Positions 39,558 to 47,877 of a stretch of 64,000 nt of DNA are shown in pieces. The first letter of the stretch is position 1; every line of letters begins with the position of its first letter. Source of the DNA: Pseudomonas sp. N040 (GTDB lineage Bacteria > Pseudomonadota > Gammaproteobacteria > Pseudomonadales > Pseudomonadaceae); NCBI RefSeq assembly GCF_015637705.1, contig NZ_JADOBE010000010.1:62001-126000 (forward strand), in the 5' to 3' direction. The notes under the pieces were generated by a model. The model had not been told where the DNA came from and did not search any database. It saw only the letters and a list, made by a program, of their open reading frames with translations. Made by a program: the position numbers and the translations under genes.

Positions 39558-40853
39558 ATGAAAGCAGCCATAGGCACGGCGGTATCCAGTGTGTTGAGCA
39601 GCCCGGGGTTGCGTGACCTGAGGCGTCTGCTGGCCTCCAGCAGACGTCGGCTGCTGGGTGCGCCGGCCCGGGTGCATTACTTTCACCAGGCCGATGATCC
39701 CTACAGCCACCTGCTGTTGCAACTGCTGCCGGCGCTGCTGGCACGCTACCGGATCGAGCTGCAGGTGCACCTGGTGCCGGCGCCGGCCGACACTGCCGCG
39801 CCGGATCGTGCGCGCCTGCAGGACTGGTCGCGCCGCGATGCGGCGCAACTGGCAGCACAGGCCGGCCTGCGCTTCAGCGATGGCGGCCAGCAGCCGCCGG
39901 CCGAGCGGTTGGCGCAGGCGCAGGCCCTGCTCGCCGCGGCCCGGCAGCAGGACGCCTTTCTGCAGTTGGCGCCGCTGATCAGTGCCTGGCTGTGGCAATT
40001 GCTGGACGAGTTGCCGGCCGGGCTGCAACCGCTCGCCGAGCCGCAGGTGGCCAGCCTGCTGGCCGAGGGTGCCGCCCTGCGCAAGCGGCTGGGGCACTAT
40101 CTGGGCGGCACCCTGTATTTCGAGAGTGAATGGTTCTGGGGCCTCGACCGCCTGGACTTCCTGCAGCAGCGCTTGCAGCAGGCCGGACTCAATCGCACGG
40201 CGGACTGTGCTCCGCTGGCGGCCATCCCGCCGCTGGCCGGCCACCTGCGCCCGCAGAACGGCCAGCGCCCGCAGCTGTACTTCTACTGTTCGCTGCGCAG
40301 TCCCTACACCTACCTGGCCGCCGCGCGGGTGCGCCGGCTGGCCGAGCAGTATGGCGCCGAGCTGCAACTGCGGCCGGTGCTGCCGATGGTCATGCGCGGG
40401 CTGCCGGTGCCGCTGGAAAAGCGCCTGTACATCATCCGCGACAGCAAGCGCATCGCCGAACGCCTCGGCCTGCCGTTCGGGCGGATTGCCGACCCGGTCG
40501 GCGCGCCCACCGAGCGCGGCCTTGCCGTGCTGTTCCGCGCACTCCAGGCCGGCAAGGGCGCGGTCTTTGCCGAAGCCTTCCTGCAGGGTGTATGGGCCGA
40601 GGGTATCGACGCCGGCAGCGCGGCCGGCTTGCGCAAGATCGCCGCGCGCGCCGGGCTGGACCAGGCCTTCGTCGACGCGGCGCTGGCCGACCAGGGCTGG
40701 CGCCAGCAGGCCGAAGCCAACCGCGCGGAAATGCTCGCGCTGGGCCTGTGGGGCGTACCCTCGTTTCGTGTCGACCAGCGCCCGGCGCACTGGGGCCAGG
40801 ATCGCATGTGGCTGATCGAGCGCGACCTGATCGAGGCGACTGCGGCGCGCTAG
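39558..40853 (+). CDS. Tandem DsbA/HCCA-isomerase-like protein
   Basis: A 431-residue protein made of two thioredoxin-fold units of the 2-hydroxychromene-2-carboxylate isomerase/DsbA class. Unit 1 (about 38-215) starts VHYFHQADDPYSHLLLQLL; unit 2 (about 235-430) starts LYFYCSLRSPYTYLAAARV and contains PFGRIADPVG and LGLWGVPSFRV. Neither unit has the CxxC of DsbA; the S-P-Y-T/S motif is that of glutathione-linked isomerases. Internal duplication in one chain may replace the usual dimer. Substrate unknown. Confidence 0.78.
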   Translation: MKAAIGTAVSSVLSSPGLRDLRRLLASSRRRLLGAPARVHYFHQADDPYSHLLLQLLPALLARYRIELQVHLVPAPADTAAPDRARLQDWSRRDAAQLAAQAGLRFSDGGQQPPAERLAQAQALLAAARQQDAFLQLAPLISAWLWQLLDELPAGLQPLAEPQVASLLAEGAALRKRLGHYLGGTLYFESEWFWGLDRLDFLQQRLQQAGLNRTADCAPLAAIPPLAGHLRPQNGQRPQLYFYCSLRSPYTYLAAARVRRLAEQYGAELQLRPVLPMVMRGLPVPLEKRLYIIRDSKRIAERLGLPFGRIADPVGAPTERGLAVLFRALQAGKGAVFAEAFLQGVWAEGIDAGSAAGLRKIAARAGLDQAFVDAALADQGWRQQAEANRAEMLALGLWGVPSFRVDQRPAHWGQDRMWLIERDLIEATAAR

Positions 40854-40987
40854 CCGTCGCGCCGAGGTTCCCTGGCGGCGCTTTGCGGGTATCCTTGACC
40901 CTGTAGCCGGGCATTTCTGCCCCGGTTGCGGTTGTTCAGCCCGGCGCAACTGCGCGCCCGGCGTAATTTTCGACAGGAATCCCCCAG

Positions 40988-41362
40988 ATGATCGGGAAAA
41001 TGCTCTCGACCGGCTTCAGCCTCGCCACGATGCCGGCGCGCCTGGCCTTTCGCAGCGCCCGGGCCATGGCCATGACGCCGGCGGAATTCACCCAGTTCAT
41101 GGACGAGTTGCGCGGCGCCTCGGACGAAGCGGTGCGCGAAATCCAGTTTCTGCTGGCCAGCGTCGACGACGAGATGGAGCGCAAGACCGCGCACCTGAGC
41201 AATGAGCAGAAGCAGCAGGCCGCCTTGCTGGCGCTGGACGCGGCGGAAAAGCACCTGAGCATGGCCGCGGTAAATATCCTGCGCGCCGTCTGGCTGGCGC
41301 TCAACTCGAACCCGGAACTGCCCGCTGCCCGGCGTGGCGAGACCATCGACCAGCAGCGCTGA
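40988..41362 (+). CDS. Small helical protein, DUF6489-like
   Basis: A 124-residue protein with no signal peptide and a mostly helical, charged sequence (EFTQFMDELRGASDEAVREI, then HLSMAAVNILRAVWLALN). It resembles an uncharacterised family found in gammaproteobacteria. GACAGGAA lies upstream of the ATG. No function can be assigned. Confidence 0.65.
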   Translation: MIGKMLSTGFSLATMPARLAFRSARAMAMTPAEFTQFMDELRGASDEAVREIQFLLASVDDEMERKTAHLSNEQKQQAALLALDAAEKHLSMAAVNILRAVWLALNSNPELPAARRGETIDQQR

Positions 41363-41435
41363 GCCCCGGCAATGCGTGCAGGCCGGGCCAGGCTGGGGTG
41401 GCCTCGGCGCAGCGCCGCCAGAGCGCAGCGTCCGG

Positions 41436-41449
41436 TGGGCTGAAGCCCA
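41436..41449. repeat. REP-like palindrome TGGGCTGAAGCCCA
   Basis: A perfect palindrome inside GGTGGGCTGAAGCCCAGCC, typical of Pseudomonas intergenic repeats, between converging genes. Confidence 0.5.
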
Positions 41450-41495
41450 GCCTACGGAATGCCCGAGGTGGCTCGCCGTCCTCAGCGCAACCGCG

Positions 41496-41738
41496 TCACT
41501 GCGCGGCCGCGATCCAGTCCTGCACCTGGGCGATGGTCGGGATCTTGCCGCTGCTGACCACCTTCTCGTTGATCACCAGGGCCGGGGTGGCGAGGATGTC
41601 GTAAGCCATGATCTTGCCCATGTCGGTGACCTTTTCGAAGTCGGCCTGAACCTGCAGCTGCTGTGCTGCGTCACGGGCCACGGCCTCGAGCTTTCGGCAG
41701 TTGGCGCAGCCTGAGCCAAGAATCTTGATGTTCAACAT
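41496..41738 (-). CDS. Small thioredoxin-fold protein with CxxC (redox-active disulfide protein 2 type)
   Basis: An 80-residue thioredoxin-like protein starting MLNIKILGSGCANCRKLEAV, with the active CANC at residues 11-14 and the cis-proline region ATPALVINEKVV. AAGGAG precedes the ATG at 41738. It lies 23 bases after the permease gene, an association common for SO_0444-type permeases. In this operon it could supply electrons or a metal/thiol transfer step; whether it reduces the ArsC domain is an inference. Confidence 0.85.
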   Translation of the reverse strand: MLNIKILGSGCANCRKLEAVARDAAQQLQVQADFEKVTDMGKIMAYDILATPALVINEKVVSSGKIPTIAQVQDWIAAAQ

Positions 41739-41761
41739 GCGGTACTCCTTGTGTCGGGTAG

Positions 41762-43204
41762 TCAGTTGGCGATCCGCCGGCGTTGGCGGCTGATCAGCAT
41801 ATACAGGGCCGTCACCGCGGCCAGCCAGGCCAGCAGTCCGCCAGCCAGGTGCAGCCAGTCGGTGCCGTCGACCCAGGCGCCATACAGCAGCCCGGCGACG
41901 ATGCTGAACGACGCCACCAGTCCGACATAGGCCGCAGTCTTGATCCGCCCGACGATCGCGGCAACCATCAGCATGCTTTGCAGGCTGAGTTCCGGGTCGG
42001 CCATCAGGTAGGCCAGCAGTGGCCCGGGGTGCATGCCCAGATCGAGGAACATCCGCGCCACCGGAACCTCGACCAGGGTGGGGAAGTACATGAACACGCC
42101 AAAGCCCACCGCCACCGCGTTGGCCAGCACGCTGTTGCTGCCGGCCAGGCTCTCGATCCACTCGGGCCGGATGAGCTGGCGCAGCATGCCGACAATGAAC
42201 ACGCCGACCACCAGCAGCACAAAGATCTGCTTGACGAAGCGCCAGGCTTCCCACAACCAGGCACGCCAGTCATCCGCCGGCAGCCGCCGGGCAAACTGCC
42301 AGACCGCCAGCAGGCTGAGCGCCACGCCCAGCGCCCGGCCGGTGAGGGTAATCGTCAGCACCCCGGGCGCCGGCGTGAGCCGCAGCGCGGCCACCAGCAG
42401 GGTGGTGGTGGTCAGCCCCAGGGCAATCCAGGTCCAGCGATTGGCGCCCTCGGTGATGTTGTCCAGGCCGCGCCTGGCCGTGGCGGCAATCAGCAGGAGC
42501 AGCACGATCAGCAGCGAACCCTGGAAGCTGACGCCTTCCTCGCCCCTGGCCGGGTCGAAGGGCACCCAGCTGAACAGGGTGGCTTGCCAGGCCTGGGCCC
42601 AGGCCAGCGGCACGTCGATGCTGAACAGCTCGGTGGTCAGCGGCCACAGCCGCAGGGTGCCGGCAATCAGCAGGGCGAGCAGCGCCAGCAGCAGTCCCAG
42701 GGCCGGCCCGGAAACACTGGCCTGCTCGGCAAACAGGGCATCCGACTGGGCATCGTGGGCAAGGTCGTCCTGCCAGAAGATCGTGGCCATCAACAGGCCG
42801 ATGCCGATGCCGAACAGCAGGCACAGCAGCAGGCGGGCGATGGCGAAGTCCGCGCCGAGAATGTTTCCGGTGTAGGCCAGGGCCAAGATGTTGCCCGCCG
42901 GGGCAAAGAACAGGAAGGTGATCGCCGGGCCAATCCCGGCGCCCTTGCGATAGATGCCGGCGAACAGCGGCACGACGGTGCACGAGCACACGGCAATCAG
43001 CGAGCCGGCCAGCGCGGCCGCCGGGTAGGACACCCGTGCTGGCGCATGCCGGCCAAGCCAGCGGGTGATGCTGGCCTTGGGAATCAGCGCGGCCATCGCC
43101 CCGGCGATGAAGAACGCCGGCAGCAGGCACAGCAGCACATGTGCCGCCAGGTAGGCGGCCAGGCTGCCGGCGCCGCCGTTGATCAGCTTGAGCAGTAGTT
43201 CCAT
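41762..43204 (-). CDS. SO_0444/ArsP-like permease (DUF318)
   Basis: A 480-residue inner-membrane transporter with about ten helices. The first half contains AGSLIAVCSCTVVPLFAGIYRKGAGIGP, the signature with paired cysteines typical of the DUF318 permease family; the second half repeats it as AVGFGVFMYFPTLVEVPVARMF. Family members include ArsP, an organoarsenical exporter, and metal efflux proteins. A hydrophilic loop lies between. Ten bases separate it from arsJ upstream, so it belongs to the ars operon; organoarsenical export is likely but metal efflux cannot be excluded. Confidence 0.85.
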   Translation of the reverse strand: MELLLKLINGGAGSLAAYLAAHVLLCLLPAFFIAGAMAALIPKASITRWLGRHAPARVSYPAAALAGSLIAVCSCTVVPLFAGIYRKGAGIGPAITFLFFAPAGNILALAYTGNILGADFAIARLLLCLLFGIGIGLLMATIFWQDDLAHDAQSDALFAEQASVSGPALGLLLALLALLIAGTLRLWPLTTELFSIDVPLAWAQAWQATLFSWVPFDPARGEEGVSFQGSLLIVLLLLIAATARRGLDNITEGANRWTWIALGLTTTTLLVAALRLTPAPGVLTITLTGRALGVALSLLAVWQFARRLPADDWRAWLWEAWRFVKQIFVLLVVGVFIVGMLRQLIRPEWIESLAGSNSVLANAVAVGFGVFMYFPTLVEVPVARMFLDLGMHPGPLLAYLMADPELSLQSMLMVAAIVGRIKTAAYVGLVASFSIVAGLLYGAWVDGTDWLHLAGGLLAWLAAVTALYMLISRQRRRIAN

Positions 43205-43214
43205 GCTTGCGCCC

Positions 43215-44438
43215 TCAGGAGTGCACCGGCGGGTGCCGCGGCAGCGCGCTGGAAATCAGTGCCGCCAGCAGCACGAAAGCGCTCGATACCCACAGGCAGG
43301 TCGCCAGGCCGTAGTGCTGGAAGACCCAGCCAGACAACAGTGTACCGAGCAGGCGCCCCAGCGCGTTGGACATGTAATAGAACCCGACGTCCAGCGACAC
43401 CCCGTCTTCCTTGGCATAGCTGACGATCAGGTAACTGTGCAACGAGGAATTGATCGCGAACACCGCGCCGAACGCCAGCAGGCCGCCGATCAGCACCAGC
43501 TGGGCCGCCCCCGCGCGGTCCAGGCCCAGCGCAATGGCGGCGGGAATTCCCGCCAGCAGCAGGGCCCAGAACAGCGCGGCGCGTCCGTCCGGCAGCTGGC
43601 CGCGGCGCTTGCCGGTGACTGCCGGGGCCAGCGCCTGCACGATGCCGTAGCCGATCACCCAGCTCGCCAGGAAAGCGCCAACCATCCAGAAGTCCCAGCC
43701 GAACACACTGCTCAGGTACACCGGCAGGGCGACCACGAACCACACGTCGCGCGCGCTAAACAGGAACAGTCGCGCGGCGGAGAGAATGTTGATCGCGCGG
43801 CTTTTCGACAGGATGTCGCGGAATTTCGGCTTGGCTGTGGCCTTGCCCAGGTCCTTGCGCAGCAGGCTCAGGCTGGCCAGCCAGATCAGCGCCAGCACGC
43901 CGGCCATCGCCAGCACCGCGCCGCTGAAGCCGAGCAGGGCGAGCAGGGCGCCACCGAGGAAGAAACCGACGCCCTTCAGCGCATTCTTCGAGCCGGTGAG
44001 GATCGCCACCCACTGGTACAGCGTGCCCTGCTGGCTGGCGGGCACCAGCAGTTTGATCGAGCTCTTGGCCGACATCTTGTTGAGGTCCTTGGCAATTCCG
44101 GAGAGCGCCTGCGCGCCCATCACCCAGGGCACCGTCAGCCACGCCGCCGGCAGCGTGAGCATCAGCAGGGCCAGCACCTGCAGGCCGAGGCCGAGGTTCA
44201 TGGTGCGGTTCAGCCCCAGCCGCGCACCCAGCCAGCCGCCCAGCAGGTTGGTGATGACGCCGAAGATCTCGTAGAACAGGAACAGCAGGGCGATCTGCAA
44301 CGGGCTGTAGCCCAGCGCATGGAAGTGCAGCACCACCAGCATGCGCAGCGCGCCGTCGGTGAGGGTGAAGGCCCAGTAGTTGCCGGTGACCAGCAGGTAC
44401 TGGCGGACTTCCGGAGCAAGGCGGGACAAGGCGTGCAT
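43215..44438 (-). CDS. arsJ: Organoarsenical efflux permease ArsJ (MFS)
   Basis: A 407-residue major-facilitator transporter. Adjacent to a GAPDH gene it matches ArsJ, which exports 1-arseno-3-phosphoglycerate, so arsenate is expelled after incorporation by GAPDH. The sequence has about 12 helices with YWAFTLTDGALRMLVVLHF at the start and LLFLFYEIFGVITNLLGGWLGARLG near residue 60. The start at 44438 follows CAGGAACCCCCG; the longer frame to 44600 runs through repeat DNA and is rejected. Confidence 0.9.
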   Translation of the reverse strand: MHALSRLAPEVRQYLLVTGNYWAFTLTDGALRMLVVLHFHALGYSPLQIALLFLFYEIFGVITNLLGGWLGARLGLNRTMNLGLGLQVLALLMLTLPAAWLTVPWVMGAQALSGIAKDLNKMSAKSSIKLLVPASQQGTLYQWVAILTGSKNALKGVGFFLGGALLALLGFSGAVLAMAGVLALIWLASLSLLRKDLGKATAKPKFRDILSKSRAINILSAARLFLFSARDVWFVVALPVYLSSVFGWDFWMVGAFLASWVIGYGIVQALAPAVTGKRRGQLPDGRAALFWALLLAGIPAAIALGLDRAGAAQLVLIGGLLAFGAVFAINSSLHSYLIVSYAKEDGVSLDVGFYYMSNALGRLLGTLLSGWVFQHYGLATCLWVSSAFVLLAALISSALPRHPPVHS

Positions 44439-44467
44439 CGGGGGTTCCTGTGCTTGGGCTGATTCGC

Positions 44468-44741
44468 TGGGTATCGGCGCAAGCGCCTCAACCCATCCTG
44501 CGGGCTTGAAAACCCCTCTCCCCAGCCCTCTCCCCAGAGGGGCGAGGGGGTGGCCTCCAGTTCGCCAGTTGCGTTGGCTTGGCTCCCCTCTCCCGTTCAC
44601 GGGAGAGGGGCCGGGGGCGAGGGTGGCGGCTTGTAGCCCGGATGCAATCCGGGACTGCGACCGTAAATTTCCCCGGATTGCATCCGGGCTACATTTTCAT
44701 CGGGTCGCAGGATGGGTTGAGGCGCCTGGCGCCGATACCCA
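44468..44741. repeat. Nested inverted-repeat element between gapdh and arsJ
   Basis: The 315-base gap without a gene (44439-44753) is almost filled by palindromes. An outer pair of about 35 bases (44468-44502 and 44706-44741, starting TGGGTATCGGCGC) is nearly perfectly inverted. Inside are CCTCTCCCC/GGGGCGAGG repeats (44511-44550), a perfect 11-bp hairpin CCCCTCTCCCG/CGGGAGAGGGG (44585-44610), and a perfect 22-base inverted repeat (44632-44653 with 44672-44693, starting TGTAGCCCGGATGC). No transposase frame is present. It looks like a composite of REP/MITE-type elements inserted in the operon. Confidence 0.85.
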
Positions 44742-44753
44742 TCGCGGGCGCTC

Positions 44754-45758
44754 TCAATCAGCCATCCCCACCAGCCGCGCCAGCTCGACGGTGCGGTTGG
44801 CGTAGCCCCACTCGTTGTCGTACCAGGCGTAGATCTTCACCTGGGTGCCGTTGACCACCAGGGTCGACAGCGCATCGATGATCGACGAGCGCGGATCGCT
44901 GCGGTAGTCGATGGACACCAGCGGCCGTTCCTCGTAGCCGAGGATGCCCTGCAGCGGGCCCTCCGCGGCGGCCTTGAGCAGGGCGTTGACCTCTTCCGCG
45001 GTAGTCGCGCGCTCGACCTCGAACACGCAGTCGGTCAGCGAGGCGTTGGCCAGCGGCACGCGCACCGCATGGCCGTTCAGCTTGCCGCGCAGCTCTGGGA
45101 AGATCTCGGCAATCGCCGTGGCCGAGCCGGTGCTGGTGGGGATCAGGCTCATGCTGCTGGCACGGGCGCGGCGCAGGTCCTTGTGCGGCGTGTCGAGGAT
45201 GCTCTGGGTGTTGGTCAGGTCGTGGATGGTGGTGATCGAGCCGTGGCGGATGCCCAGGTGCTCGTGGATCACCTTGACCACCGGCGCCAGGCAGTTGGTG
45301 GTGCAGGAGGCGGCGGTGACGATGCGGTGCACGGCCGGGTCGAACAGCTGCTGGTTGACCCCGAGCACCACGTTGAGCGCGCCGGCTTCCTTGACCGGCG
45401 CGCTGACCACCACGCGCTTGACGCCCTGGTCCAGATAACCCTGCAGCACGGCGACGGTCTTCAGCTTGCCGCTGGCCTCGAGCACCAGGTCGCAGTCCGA
45501 CCAGTCGGTGTCGGCGATGGCCTTGTTGGCCGTCACCTTGATGCGCTTGCCGTCGATGACAATGTCATTGCCCTCACTACTGGCTTCATGCTGCCAGCGG
45601 CCGTGCACCGAGTCGAAGTTGAGCAGATGCGCGTGGGTCGCGGCATCCCCGGCCGGGTCGTTGATGCGGACAAACTCGAATTCGGGCCAGTCCCAGGCGG
45701 CGCGCAGGGCCAGGCGGCCGATGCGGCCAAATCCGTTGATGCCAATCTTGATCGTCAT
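44754..45758 (-). CDS. Glyceraldehyde-3-phosphate dehydrogenase of the ars operon
   Basis: A 334-residue GAPDH with the NAD motif [16 protein letters not shown] at residues 6-21, the catalytic cysteine in [11 protein letters not shown] near 152 and [11 protein letters not shown] near the C-terminus. Placed between an ArsC-ArsR fusion and ArsJ, it most likely makes 1-arseno-3-phosphoglycerate from arsenate for ArsJ to export, rather than serving central glycolysis. The start at 45758 gives the conserved N-terminus; the open frame continues upstream into the arsCR gene. Confidence 0.92.
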   Translation of the reverse strand: MTIKIGINGFGRIGRLALRAAWDWPEFEFVRINDPAGDAATHAHLLNFDSVHGRWQHEASSEGNDIVIDGKRIKVTANKAIADTDWSDCDLVLEASGKLKTVAVLQGYLDQGVKRVVVSAPVKEAGALNVVLGVNQQLFDPAVHRIVTAASCTTNCLAPVVKVIHEHLGIRHGSITTIHDLTNTQSILDTPHKDLRRARASSMSLIPTSTGSATAIAEIFPELRGKLNGHAVRVPLANASLTDCVFEVERATTAEEVNALLKAAAEGPLQGILGYEERPLVSIDYRSDPRSSIIDALSTLVVNGTQVKIYAWYDNEWGYANRTVELARLVGMAD

Positions 45759-45811
45759 GCGGGTGTTCCTGCTGGTCGGGGTGAGTTGGGTGTGCAGCCT
45801 GCTGGCTGCGT

Positions 45812-46594
45812 TCAGGCGCAGGCCGGCTTGCGCTCGGGGCGCTGGCGCATTTGCCAGAGGCGCTCGATGTCCTCGCGCAACCATTCGGCATTGGCCTCCA
45901 GGGTTTGTTTGAGTATGCCGGTTATCCACTCGGGCAACTGCGGCTGCAGGCGGTAATACACCCACTGGCCATTGCGCCGGTCCTCCAGCAGGCCGCAGCT
46001 GCGCAGCAGCGCCAGGTGGCGGGAAATCTTCGGCTGGATCTCATCCAGCGCGGCCGTCAGCTCGCAGACGCAGAGCTCCTGCTCCAGGGTCACCAGCAGG
46101 GCGATGCGCGCGCGGGTTTCATCGGCCAGGCACTTGAAGATGGCGGTCGGGTTGCTGGCCGCAGGCGCGGCGCTGGCGTCGTTTTGGCCGTGCTTGAGCC
46201 GCACGAACAGGTTGATTCGCGCGCGGAGCTCGTCCAGGGTCTTGCGGTAGGCATCCGGCTGGTTGCTGGTGGCCGGGTCGGCGAAGTTCCAGGCGATGTA
46301 CTCGCCGGCACCGGGCAGCGCCAGGCACTCCAGCGCTGACTTGTCACACAGGGTGATGACATAGTCGAAGGACTGCTCGCGCAGCTCGTCGACGGATTTG
46401 CTGTACAGGCCTGCTGCTGCAATGCCCAGCTCTGCCAGCGCCGCGAGTGCGCGGCTGTCCACTGCGGTGGGCGCGCTGCCGGCACTGCAGGCTTCGAAAT
46501 GCTCCGGATCGGCGTGACGCAGCAGGGCTTCAGCCATCTGCGAGCGGGCGGAGTTGGCCACGCAGAGGAACAGGACGCGCTTTTTCTGGCTCAT
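45812..46594 (-). CDS. ArsC-ArsR fusion: arsenate reductase plus arsenic repressor
   Basis: This 260-residue protein joins two functions. Residues 1-135 are a low-molecular-weight phosphatase-type arsenate reductase: CVANSARSQ places Cys11 and Arg17, and Cys83 (TLCDKS) and Cys90 complete the triad, at the same spacing as Cys10/82/89 of the thioredoxin-coupled ArsC of plasmid pI258. Residues about 145-250 are an ArsR winged helix with the trivalent-arsenic site ELCVCE (Cys175, Cys177) and [17 protein letters not shown]. It is first in the operon and faces its own A/T-rich promoter. Reduction and sensing thus sit in one chain. Confidence 0.92.
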   Translation of the reverse strand: MSQKKRVLFLCVANSARSQMAEALLRHADPEHFEACSAGSAPTAVDSRALAALAELGIAAAGLYSKSVDELREQSFDYVITLCDKSALECLALPGAGEYIAWNFADPATSNQPDAYRKTLDELRARINLFVRLKHGQNDASAAPAASNPTAIFKCLADETRARIALLVTLEQELCVCELTAALDEIQPKISRHLALLRSCGLLEDRRNGQWVYYRLQPQLPEWITGILKQTLEANAEWLREDIERLWQMRQRPERKPACA

Positions 46595-46624
46595 GTCGAT
46601 CCCTGCCCAGGAGGTACAGGGCTG

Positions 46625-46664
46625 AATATATTGATTTTCGTATATCCGGTAAAGTGAATATTCA
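46625..46664 (-). promoter_or_regulatory. ars operon promoter and ArsR-like operator
   Basis: On the minus strand TTTACC (46653-46648) and TATATT (46630-46625) are 17 bases apart. The spacer is A/T-rich with ATATAC/ATATAT halves, and a perfect palindrome TGAATATTCA (46655-46664) abuts the -35. Such A/T-rich dyads are typical ArsR targets, here in a GC-rich background. Confidence 0.65.
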
Positions 46665-46772
46665 GCGCGGCGACAGCTTCCAGGCGTCCGCGCCGGGCTG
46701 CCGGCTTGCCGCGCTGCGCTGCGTGGTGTTAACTCGGCGCTGTCCGTTTATCCAAGCGCAGCCGATTCCGCC

Positions 46773-47753
46773 ATGCCCGCAGTCATCGCTTCCAGTACCC
46801 CAGCCGTCGAGGTGATCGAGATCAATGATCCCGCGCAGGCCAATGCCGGGCTGGAACTGATGGAGCAGGATGTCATGCAGCTGCAGACCACACCGTTGCA
46901 TGCCCGCCAGGTGATCGTGCGGCTGGGCGGCAGCATCGTGGTGTACTACACGACCAATCTGCGGGTGCGCACCCGGCCAACCCTGCATCCGAACCTGATC
47001 GCCTACATGAGCTTCGCCCCGCAAGCCACGGGCACGGCGGACGGCCTGCCGGTGCAGGCCGACAAGCTGATCATCGTCCCGCCGGACAGCCGTATCTGCC
47101 TGGTCGCCGACCCCGACTACGCGAGCATCACCCTGCTGCTGCGCCCCGAGGACATCCGCGCGCACCTGCAGGTACGCGGCCGCGCCGAAGATTTTCGCCT
47201 GCCCACCGGGGTAACCACTCTGGATGTCGACCATTCGCGGGCCGGCAGCCTGTTCAGTTGGGGCAAGCGTCTGGTGGAGCTGGCCGAGCAGCAGCCGGAG
47301 CTGTTCAACCACAACCAGGAGCAGCGCGCCGCGGCGCATGCCGAACTGCTGGAGGTGTTGCTGGAAAGCCTGGCGCTGACCCGCGATCACCAGCCGCAGC
47401 GCCAGGAACGTACCCGCCAGGTGCAGAGCAACATCGTGCGCGCGGCCGAGAGCTATGCCCTGGCGCATGCCGATGAACGGCTGTACGTCACCGACCTGTG
47501 CCGGGCTGCCGCGGTGAGTGAGCGCACCCTCGAGTATGCCTTCCGCGCCGTGATGGGCCTGAGCCCGACCGCCTACCTGACGCGGTTACGCCTGCACCGC
47601 GTGCACCAGGCGCTGCTGGTCGCCAGCCCGGGGGCCACCAGCGTTACCCAGGAGGCGCTGGAATGGGGCTTCTGGCACTTCGGCGAATTCTCCCGCATCT
47701 ACAAGAAATGCTTCGGCGAACTGCCGTCGGACACCCTGCGCCGGCCCCGCTAG
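46773..47753 (+). CDS. AraC family transcriptional regulator
   Basis: A 326-residue regulator with a sensing N-terminal part (about 1-200) and a C-terminal double HTH (about 225-325) that includes DLCRAAAVSERTLEYAFRAVMGLSPTAYLTRLRLHRVHQALL and ALEWGFWHFGEFSRIYKKCFGELPSDTL. The N-terminal part does not match a cupin clearly. It diverges from the ars operon and converges on the FAH-family gene. The target is not evident; the neighbouring catabolic genes are candidates. Confidence 0.88.
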   Translation: MPAVIASSTPAVEVIEINDPAQANAGLELMEQDVMQLQTTPLHARQVIVRLGGSIVVYYTTNLRVRTRPTLHPNLIAYMSFAPQATGTADGLPVQADKLIIVPPDSRICLVADPDYASITLLLRPEDIRAHLQVRGRAEDFRLPTGVTTLDVDHSRAGSLFSWGKRLVELAEQQPELFNHNQEQRAAAHAELLEVLLESLALTRDHQPQRQERTRQVQSNIVRAAESYALAHADERLYVTDLCRAAAVSERTLEYAFRAVMGLSPTAYLTRLRLHRVHQALLVASPGATSVTQEALEWGFWHFGEFSRIYKKCFGELPSDTLRRPR

Positions 47754-47787
47754 CAGGCCGTTGAAAACCGTTGGCGAGGCTGCCGCC

Positions 47788-47817
47788 GGGTGGGTCAGCC
47801 CGTGCCATAACCCACCC
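47788..47817. repeat. GGGTGGGT/ACCCACCC palindrome
   Basis: Eight-base arms flank 14 bases in the 124-base gap after the AraC gene; it is a relative of the GGTGGGTTA repeats at 37107-37210. Confidence 0.55.
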
Positions 47818-47877
47818 TGCGGAGGCCCCGCCTGTTGCGCAGATCAGGGCTAAATGATGCCGGATCAATAACAGGCT

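Noticed and set aside
41783..43198. 471-codon plus-strand frame opposite the SO_0444-type permease
   Set aside because: Gln/Gly-rich antisense; the permease has clear membrane helices and motifs.
43215..44600. N-terminal extension of ArsJ by 54 residues to 44600
   Set aside because: The extension would be translated from the inverted-repeat element; the family start is at 44438.
44468..44741. Insertion sequence with transposase
   Set aside because: Inverted repeats are present but no transposase frame fits within 274 bases, so it is annotated as a repeat.
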